From: an uncultured Paracoccaceae bacterium
GTDB taxonomy: Bacteria; Pseudomonadota; Alphaproteobacteria; Rhodobacterales; Rhodobacteraceae
Assembly: GCA_905182165.1 (NCBI GenBank)
Contig: CAJJAK010000003.1
Span: 1-64,000 of the forward strand
Reading direction: 5' to 3'
Length of the DNA stretch: 64,000 nucleotides
Each line of letters opens with the position of its first letter. Within the stretch, counting starts at the first letter, position 1. This document shows positions 58,330-64,000 of this stretch, in pieces. The translations under genes and the position numbers were made by a program. Under the pieces are notes generated by a model, which was not told the DNA's origin, ran no database searches, and was given only the letters and a program-made list of their open reading frames with translations.

Positions 58330-59880
58330 TCACATCAGATATAAGATTATATTAGGCGCCTTAATAATATTGATTTTAAAAATCTTAATTACACTTACAC
58401 CCTTGAGAGGATGAAATAAAACTGGGGCAGAAGACCAGTAGCCTTTAACCTCATTTTTAAAAATACCCAACAAAGGCAATTGGAATAAAAATCCATGCAC
58501 CGCCTGGTCAGTTAAATACTTTTGACCTTCTTGTAACATCAACTTGCGTTTTTCTGGATCAGCTTCGGTTTTAATACGACTCCACAAGTCAGAGAAACCC
58601 GCATCATCATAGCCATAAAAGTACTTTGGACCACGGGCGAAATTACCCATATCATTAGGGCTTGTATGCGCAATTATTGTCATATCATAACTTTTTTTCT
58701 TATAAACTTCTGATATCCAAAAACCCCACTCAACTTGCTCTATTTTTGCATTAATGCCCGCTTCAGCTAATTGAGCCTGAATAATTTCTCCAGATCTCAT
58801 CGCATAAGGAAAAGGAGGTAACCTAAGTGTCATTTCCATTCCAGCAACACCAGCATCTTCAAACATCGTTTTTGCTTTGGCTGTATCGTGCGGATAGACA
58901 CCAGTTAAATCAACATATGCTGCTCCATGTGGTGGGTAAAAACTACCAATAGGCACTGCCTTTCCATACATTGCTCCGTCAATTATCTCACTTCTATCTA
59001 TCGCGTGGCTTATGGCACGGCGAACTCTAATGTCATTAAATGGAGGTTTTGCATTGTTCATCGCCAAGATGACCTCACCTTCTGTGCTGCCAATATTAAC
59101 TCTAAAGCGCGGATCAGCTTGGAATTGTGGCAACATTTCTGGTGCGGGAAATCCAGGAAAAGCATCAATTTCTTCAGCAAGCATTGCTGCACTTGCAGCA
59201 GCAGCATCAGAAATAAACCTAAACTCAACCTTTTCTAAAGCTACATCAGCTGCTTCACGATGATCTTGATTTTTTACCAAAATTAGTCGATCTCCTCGCT
59301 TCCAACTAGCAAATTTGAAAGGTCCAGTACCAATTGGATTTGTATTATTATTTGCTGCTGTTTCTTCAGCAACAATTGATGCATCTCCCTTGGCCATATT
59401 AAACAAAAAGAAAGCATTTTGTTTTTTGAGTTTAATTTCAATAGTGCTAGAGTTTGGCGCAGATACGCTTTCGATTACCTTAAAAATCTTTTTGGTTGGG
59501 TTGACACTATCTTCAGCCATAGCCCTATTAAATGCAAAAATAACGTCTGCCGCATCAAATGTAGTCCCATCATGGTATTTAACACCTGACGCAAGATTAA
59601 AAGTATAGGTCAACTTATCTTCAGAAATAGTCCAACTTTCAGCTAAGGCCGGAAGTACTTCTCCAGCTTCAGATACAGTGGTCAAAGATTCGTAAACGTT
59701 ATGCGATAGCATACCGTCGATAGATGCAGTCGCATCTGATGTTGGATCTAGGCTTGTAGGCTCTTGTTGTAAGCCGATGACAATATTTGATTTAGCAAGC
59801 GATAGACCTGGAACTATAAGCATACCAAATGTGGTAAAAAATACAGCCCATAGTGATGATTTAAATAGATTAAAGTTCAT
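58330..59880 (-). CDS. Peptide-type ABC transporter substrate-binding protein (SBP family 5)
   Basis: Periplasmic solute-binding protein of 516 residues. The signal peptide 'LWAVFFTTFGMLIVPGLSLA' ends near residue 29, followed by 'IVIGLQQEPTSLDPTSDATASIDGMLSHNVYESLT', 'GVKYHDGTTFDAADVIFAFNRAM', 'NTNPIGTGPFKFASWKRGDRLILV' and 'VRRAISHAIDRSEIID'. The ATG at 59880 has a GGGAG site upstream; the open frame to 59979 lacks one. Family 5 proteins bind peptides, opines, nickel chelates or sugars, so the ligand is uncertain. It opens an operon of at least four transporter genes followed by a phosphodiesterase and a phosphatase. Confidence 0.9.
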   Translation of the reverse strand: MNFNLFKSSLWAVFFTTFGMLIVPGLSLAKSNIVIGLQQEPTSLDPTSDATASIDGMLSHNVYESLTTVSEAGEVLPALAESWTISEDKLTYTFNLASGVKYHDGTTFDAADVIFAFNRAMAEDSVNPTKKIFKVIESVSAPNSSTIEIKLKKQNAFFLFNMAKGDASIVAEETAANNNTNPIGTGPFKFASWKRGDRLILVKNQDHREAADVALEKVEFRFISDAAAASAAMLAEEIDAFPGFPAPEMLPQFQADPRFRVNIGSTEGEVILAMNNAKPPFNDIRVRRAISHAIDRSEIIDGAMYGKAVPIGSFYPPHGAAYVDLTGVYPHDTAKAKTMFEDAGVAGMEMTLRLPPFPYAMRSGEIIQAQLAEAGINAKIEQVEWGFWISEVYKKKSYDMTIIAHTSPNDMGNFARGPKYFYGYDDAGFSDLWSRIKTEADPEKRKLMLQEGQKYLTDQAVHGFLFQLPLLGIFKNEVKGYWSSAPVLFHPLKGVSVIKIFKINIIKAPNIILYLM

Positions 59881-60015
59881 AAATAATACTCCCAAAAAAA
59901 GAATTAACAATTCAGACAGTGCTCGATTTTTTAAATAAGAAACTGTTACAGTAATTGGAAATACTAGTCCTGAAAACACAATACTTAAAATAACGGCATT
60001 TGTTTAAAATAAATC

Positions 60016-60807
60016 TTATTTGCGAAATGGTAGTAATAAGGTCCACCATATTTTAGCAGGAGCATCGTCTTGCCACTCCAGACCCACTTTCATCTTCAAA
60101 TGCCCACCAGACGGTTTAGATTTATAAGTCTTAAATATCCGATCCCAAAAAGATAAAGCAAATCCATAATTAGTATCATGCTCTTCCCTAATAGAAGAAT
60201 GATGAATTCTATGCATATCTGGGGTGACAAAAAACCATCTCAAAAATTTATCAGCTGACTTTGGGATGGCTAAGTTTGCATGATTGAACATTGACGAGCC
60301 GTTTAAAATAATTTCAAACAAAACTACAGCTAACACAGCAGGACCCAGGATATATATTAATAATATCTTTAAACCCATAGAAATAGCTATCTCAAAAGGA
60401 TGAAACCGAATCGCCGTTGATACATCCATATCTCTATCAGCATGATGAACCCGGTGTAATTTCCACAAAATTGGTATTTTATGGGTAAAAAAATGCTGCG
60501 CCCAAATTGCCAAATCTAAAAATAAAATAGATAATAGGATTTCCAACCAAGTCGGCAATATTAAAAAATTCATCAAGCCCCAATTATTCAAAGCGGCATC
60601 GAAGGCGGCTAAAGTTGCCACGAAGGGTATTACGATTGCTACTACCCTAAGACACAAAGTATCTATGATCACTAATGTCCAATTAGTAAGCCAACGATCT
60701 TTACGCGGCTGGACACGTTTTCTTTTAGGAAAAACGCTTTCCAAACACGCTAAAATAAAAAATAGTGCTAAAAAAACTCCAAGGCGGATCATTAATTCAT
60801 TTTGCAT
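60016..60807 (-). CDS. Fatty acid hydroxylase/sterol desaturase family membrane protein
   Basis: Di-iron membrane enzyme of 263 residues with four or more hydrophobic segments and the histidine clusters 'HFFTHK', 'HRVHHADRDMD' and 'HRIHHSS', matching the H-x3-4-H, H-x2-HH and H-x2-HH pattern. The family hydroxylates or desaturates lipids, sterols or related membrane compounds. The substrate is not indicated by neighbours: it lies between the ABC system and argB, on the same strand as both. Intact. Confidence 0.85.
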   Translation of the reverse strand: MQNELMIRLGVFLALFFILACLESVFPKRKRVQPRKDRWLTNWTLVIIDTLCLRVVAIVIPFVATLAAFDAALNNWGLMNFLILPTWLEILLSILFLDLAIWAQHFFTHKIPILWKLHRVHHADRDMDVSTAIRFHPFEIAISMGLKILLIYILGPAVLAVVLFEIILNGSSMFNHANLAIPKSADKFLRWFFVTPDMHRIHHSSIREEHDTNYGFALSFWDRIFKTYKSKPSGGHLKMKVGLEWQDDAPAKIWWTLLLPFRK

Positions 60808-60879
60808 ACCTCTAACATGTATATGCTATTAGTATCTGGCAAGTTTAATTTGTTAAATTATTGAATCAATACGATAAAA

Positions 60880-61725
60880 TTAATTTTTCTTTCTGATTAA
60901 AGACCCAGCTCCATGATCTGTAAATAATTCCAGTAGTACAGCATTCTGCACACGCCCATCTATTATAACTACCGCACGTACTCCACCATCTATAGCAGCA
61001 AGAGCTGTTTCCGTCTTTGGTATCATTCCTCCAGCAATGATATTTTGTTTTGTTAATTTCTTTACCTGAGCTGCTGTTAGCTGCGTTACAACATTACCAT
61101 TAGCATCCTTAACGCCGTCCACATCTGTCAAAAGAAGGAGCCTATCCGCTTTTAATGCTGCTGCAATTGCTCCAGCAGCGGTATCAGCATTCACATTAAA
61201 AGTTTCACCATTTTTTCCTGCACCTAAAGGCGCAACTACTGGTATATGATCAGAAGTAAAAAAAGTTTCTAAAACTTCAGGATTCATTTCCACTGGCTTG
61301 CCAACAAAACCTAATTCTGGGTTATTTAAATCTGGGTTCCAGCTTTTCCCGATAAACCGACTGCCTTACCGCCTTGATCATTTATTGCTTGAACAATGCC
61401 CTTATTAATTTTTCCAGACAGAACCATCTCAACCACTTCAACAACAGTTTCGTCACTTACTCTTTTTCCCCCTACAAATTTAGATTTTATATTTAATAAA
61501 TTTCTCGTTGATCATCGGACCACCACCATGCACAATAACTGGGTTTACGCCTACTTGCTGCATCAAAACGATGTCGCGGGCGAAAGTTTCCATCGCCTCA
61601 TCACTGCCCATGGCATGACCGCCAAGTTTAATCACCACGATTGATCCATCGTAGCGTTGCAAATAGGGTAGCGCTTCAGAGAGGGTGCGCGCCGTGGCTT
61701 TCCAATCTTGATCAAGTTTTTTCAT
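60880..61725 (-). CDS. argB: Acetylglutamate kinase (two frameshifts)
   Basis: Phosphorylates N-acetylglutamate in arginine synthesis. The N-terminal part has '[43 protein letters not shown]', the nucleotide/substrate loops. The C-terminal part has '[27 protein letters not shown]' and '[27 protein letters not shown]'. Between them, '[32 protein letters not shown]' is in a third register. Removing one A near 61491 and adding one A near 61340 restores one frame of about 282 residues. The start at 61725 has a GGAAGA site. The first 220 bp are about 50% GC, unlike the rest of the gene. Confidence 0.9.
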
Positions 61726-61898
61726 TTTCTTCCATATTAGCAACGAGTTATTAGTTAATCATAATTAATATAACTAAAATAGCCAACTGCCAAGCCAAAC
61801 TATATAAATTGAAAGTACTTCTTAATCTTGAGTAATGCACAATAATAATGATATAAGTATTTATCAACAAATTAAGTTGAGATTTATTGTTTTTTTAT
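61726..61898. promoter_or_regulatory. Divergent argB/rsfS intergenic region
   Basis: About 170 bp of AT-rich sequence between two divergent operons, presumably with both promoters. No convincing -35/-10 pair, arginine box or RNA was found. Confidence 0.35.
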
Positions 61899-61904
61899 AG
61901 GAGG
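61899..61904 (+). promoter_or_regulatory. rsfS: Strong ribosome binding site of rsfS
   Basis: A perfect AGGAGG lies eight bases before CTG at 61913 and has no ATG, GTG or TTG in a suitable position in the rsfS frame. It is what fixes the probable start of rsfS and exposes the unusual start codon. Confidence 0.7.
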
Positions 61905-61912
61905 ATACGGTT

Positions 61913-62320
61913 CTGTCTGAGCTGGCACCCGCAGAGAAAATATCTGCGAAGAAGAAAATCACTAAAAAAGCGCGTTCCACAACAACTAATAAGACTTTTT
62001 TAAATTATTTACTCAAAATTCTTGAAAAAGAAAAAGCAGAAGATGTGATAACGATAGATTTATTTGGAAAATCAGAAATGGCAGATCATATGATTGTTGC
62101 TTCTGGACGATCAACTAGGCAAGTAATATCATTAGCTCAAAATATTGCTGATAAAGTAAAATCAAAATTTGATATTATTTCTCGGATCGAAGGAAAAGAG
62201 CAAGGTGATTGGGTATTAATAGATTCTGGTGATGTGATAATTCATATATTCAGACCTGAAGTGCGCGAGTTCTATCAATTAGAAAAGATGTGGTTATCTG
62301 AGAAAATAGACGAAAGCTAA
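61913..62320 (+). CDS. rsfS: Ribosomal silencing factor RsfS
   Basis: Binds ribosomal protein uL14 and blocks subunit joining under starvation. The core 'KAEDVITIDLFGKSEMADHMIVASGRSTRQVISLAQNIADKVK' and 'EGKEQGDWVLIDSGDVIIHIFRPEVREFYQLEKMW' are characteristic. Conventional start codons would begin it only at the GTG at 62045, cutting off helix 1. The frame is open back to 61913, where a CTG stands eight bases after AGGAGG, giving 135 residues with a lysine/alanine-rich N-terminus. Either CTG is used or a base is wrong there. rlmH follows five bases after the stop. Confidence 0.9.
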   Translation: MSELAPAEKISAKKKITKKARSTTTNKTFLNYLLKILEKEKAEDVITIDLFGKSEMADHMIVASGRSTRQVISLAQNIADKVKSKFDIISRIEGKEQGDWVLIDSGDVIIHIFRPEVREFYQLEKMWLSEKIDES

Positions 62321-62324
62321 GGAA

Positions 62325-62795
62325 ATGCGCATTCACATATGTGCAGTTGGGCGTTTGCGAAGTGGGCCAAATCTATCTCTTTATGAAAATTATCAAAAAA
62401 GATTTAATCAAAATGGAAAACTTTTAGGTTTTAAAGCAATCAACTTAATCGAAACAGAAGCAAAAAATAAAAGCGATAAAGAAGTGGAAGCTAAATTGCT
62501 TAACAGCGCCATCCCCAAGTCTGCAACTCTAATAGGTTTAGACGAATCTGGCGAACAATTATCTTCGATTGAGTTTGCATCATTTCTAAAGAACATGCGT
62601 GATCAAAATCAAAGTGATCTAGGATTCGTAATAGGTGGCGCTGACGGCTTAACTCCAGAATTCAAGAAATCTTGCAAAAAACTGGTTTCTTTTGGTCGGA
62701 TGGTCTGGCCTCATATGCTTGTAAGAGTTATGTTATCAGAACAGCTCTATCGCGCGTCAACTATATTGCTAAATGGCCCCTATCACCGTGTTTAG
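62325..62795 (+). CDS. rlmH: 23S rRNA (pseudouridine-1915-N3)-methyltransferase RlmH
   Basis: SPOUT methyltransferase acting on helix 69 of 23S rRNA. The 156-residue product has 'MRIHICAVGRLRSGPNLSLYENYQKRF', 'LIGLDESGEQLSSIEFA', the cofactor knot 'DLGFVIGGADGL' and the C-terminal 'WPHMLVRVMLSEQLYRASTILLNGPYHR', which are all typical. It follows rsfS closely, an arrangement that is widely conserved. Intact. Confidence 0.95.
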   Translation: MRIHICAVGRLRSGPNLSLYENYQKRFNQNGKLLGFKAINLIETEAKNKSDKEVEAKLLNSAIPKSATLIGLDESGEQLSSIEFASFLKNMRDQNQSDLGFVIGGADGLTPEFKKSCKKLVSFGRMVWPHMLVRVMLSEQLYRASTILLNGPYHRV

Positions 62796-62813
62796 TATTC
62801 TAAAGGTAACGCA

Positions 62814-64000
62814 ATGAAAAACCGCTCTCCAACAATTCTCTGTATAATGGATGGGTGGGGATTGAGTTCGAACAAGTTGGGTAATGCAATAGACCTAGCT
62901 GAAACTCCAAATTATGATTATCTTTTGTCAAACAACCCAAGCACTCAATTAATTACGCATGGTTTGGATGTAGGATTGCCAGAAAATCAAATGGGTAATT
63001 CTGAGGTTGGTCATGCAAACATTGGTGCGGGTCGAATTGTTTATATGGACTTACCAAAAATTGATGACGCGATAGAAAATGGTGATTATAATAAAAATCC
63101 TAAGTTACTAAATTTAATAAGTAAATTAAAAAAAAGTAATAAAACTTCATTAGTTATATTTAATTCAAAGTTATTCATTTCATTTCATTTATTATTTTAA
63201 TTATTTCTTAAATTTAATTAAAGTCAATTATGTTAATTAATTCATATTCTAAATTGTGAATGCGAAATCTGCAGAAAAATTTTTAAAAAGTATAATTAAA
63301 GAACTACCTCCTACTGCTAAAATTGCAACAGTCACAGGTAGATACTTCGCGATGGATCGAAATAATAATTGGGATAGAATCAAGAAAGCCTATGATGCTA
63401 TTGTGTTTGCAAAAGGGCACTCATCAGAATCTTCATTAAAGGCTGTTCAAGATAGCTACGCAAACAACAGAACAGATGAATTTATTTTTCCAACTGTTAT
63501 TTCTTCTTATAATGGCGCTAAAGATGGAGATGGGTTTTTATGTTTAAACTTTAGATCTGACCGCGTTCGGCAAATAATGTCAGCTATTGCAAGCCCAACT
63601 TTTAAAAAATTTGATGTTTCAAAACAACCCAATTGGGAGTTGGTCACTGGCATGACAAAATACTCAGATGAGTTCAGTGCCTTCATGTCCAATTTCATTG
63701 AATTCTTCTTAAGACACTTTAGGGGTGTGGACTTCAAAACATGGCTATACTCAGCTTCGTTTAGCCGAGACTGAAAAATATCCTCATGTCACGTTTTTTC
63801 TCAATGGCGGTCGCGAAAGTATTGAAGCTGGTGAAACCAGATTTATGCCAAAGAGCCCGAAAGTTGTTACCTATGATTTAGCACCAGAAATGTCATCCAG
63901 AGAAGTAACAGACAAACTTATCGAAGCTATTAAAAATAAAATTGATTTAATCATAGTTAATTATGCCAATCCAGACATGGTTGGTCATACCGGAGATTTA
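62814..64000 (+). CDS. gpmI: 2,3-bisphosphoglycerate-independent phosphoglycerate mutase, partial and internally damaged
   Basis: Interconverts 3- and 2-phosphoglycerate in glycolysis using two manganese ions. The N-terminal part has '[29 protein letters not shown]' and the phosphoserine site '[16 protein letters not shown]'. Later parts have '[22 protein letters not shown]' and, at the window end, '[26 protein letters not shown]' and '[14 protein letters not shown]'. Two lesions are present: bases about 63148-63255 are an AT-rich noncoding-like patch replacing the conserved VHSH and DGRD region, and one A too many near 63715 shifts the frame. The gene runs off the window. Confidence 0.88.
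63148..63255. other. AT-rich patch replacing the core of gpmI
   Basis: Bases from just after codons for 'KSNKT' to just before '[11 protein letters not shown]' are only about 15% G+C and have stops in the gene frame. About 45-50 residues expected here, including the GGVHSHxxH and DGRDxPP segments, are absent. This is not a homopolymer slip; it is a replaced segment, by misassembly or by real mutation. Confidence 0.7.

Noticed and set aside
1..64000. CRISPR arrays, tRNA or rRNA genes, IS elements, prophage or defence islands
   Set aside because: I looked for spaced repeats, tRNA-like ends, transposases, integrases and typical defence proteins and found none. The RecD-like helicase and the M20, SDR and P1 genes are ordinary chromosomal genes.

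Overview
The window is 64 kb of dense, AT-rich bacterial chromosome (roughly 35-37% GC by eye). It looks like a low-GC marine alphaproteobacterium of the Rhodobacterales (roseobacter-like) type. The evidence is gene content and order that I recognise from that group: moeB-dut-coaBC-rpoH, glnD-murJ-rhomboid-trpS, nfuA-tsaB-rimI, a RecD-like helicase next to crotonyl-CoA carboxylase/reductase (ccr), an acyltransferase and ethylmalonyl-CoA mutase (ecm), gcvT-gcvH-gcvP behind a tandem glycine riboswitch, DUF1285, and rsfS-rlmH-gpmI. The assignment is inference from protein similarity, not a phylogeny.

Layout. 1-13 kb: TerB-like protein, dacB, nadD, ettA, moeB-like/dut/coaBC, rpoH, cobalamin salvage (cobU and a histidine phosphatase), gshB, an acyl-CoA dehydrogenase/CoA-transferase pair, rsmI. 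13.5-22.4 kb: glnD, murJ, a rhomboid relative, trpS, ilvE, nfuA, tsaB, rimI. 22.5-29.3 kb: a BMP-type (nucleoside-like) ABC transporter and an SLC13-type transporter. 29.3-39.6 kb: RecD-like helicase, ccr, acyltransferase, ecm, M20 peptidase, SH3 protein, glyoxylate reductase-like enzyme, haloalkane dehalogenase-like hydrolase. 39.6-44.3 kb: glycine cleavage operon with riboswitch. 44.3-48.8 kb: gamma-glutamylcyclotransferase-like protein, SDR, P1 peptidase, succinate-semialdehyde dehydrogenase, Hsp20. 49-54.9 kb: DUF1285, polA, zinc finger, HIT, tyrosine phosphatase, phosphodiesterase. 54.9-59.9 kb: peptide-type ABC transporter. 60-64 kb: fatty-acid-hydroxylase family protein, argB, rsfS, rlmH and the 5' part of gpmI.

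How the genes fit together. ccr and ecm are two hallmark steps of the ethylmalonyl-CoA route for C2 assimilation. Ecm needs adenosylcobalamin, which the cobU/phosphatase pair would help salvage. Glyoxylate from that route connects to the glyoxylate reductase-like enzyme and to glycine, whose breakdown is under riboswitch control here. rpoH and a small heat-shock protein are both present, and a weak RpoH-like promoter precedes the latter.

The most striking property is damage. About 20 of roughly 60 genes, including polA, murJ, trpS, argB, gcvT, ecm and gpmI, are interrupted by frame changes. Most can be undone by adding or removing one base in a short homopolymer, so I read these mainly as sequence errors. 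A few lesions are different: patches of about 100 bp with very different base composition replace part of rsmI, the gamma-glutamylcyclotransferase gene and gpmI, and two tracts of about 50% GC cover the nfuA leader/start and the argB start. These patches are the best candidates for assembly chimeras or real recombination.

I see no rRNA, tRNA, IS element, prophage, CRISPR array or recognisable defence island, and I found no convincing undescribed multi-gene system.
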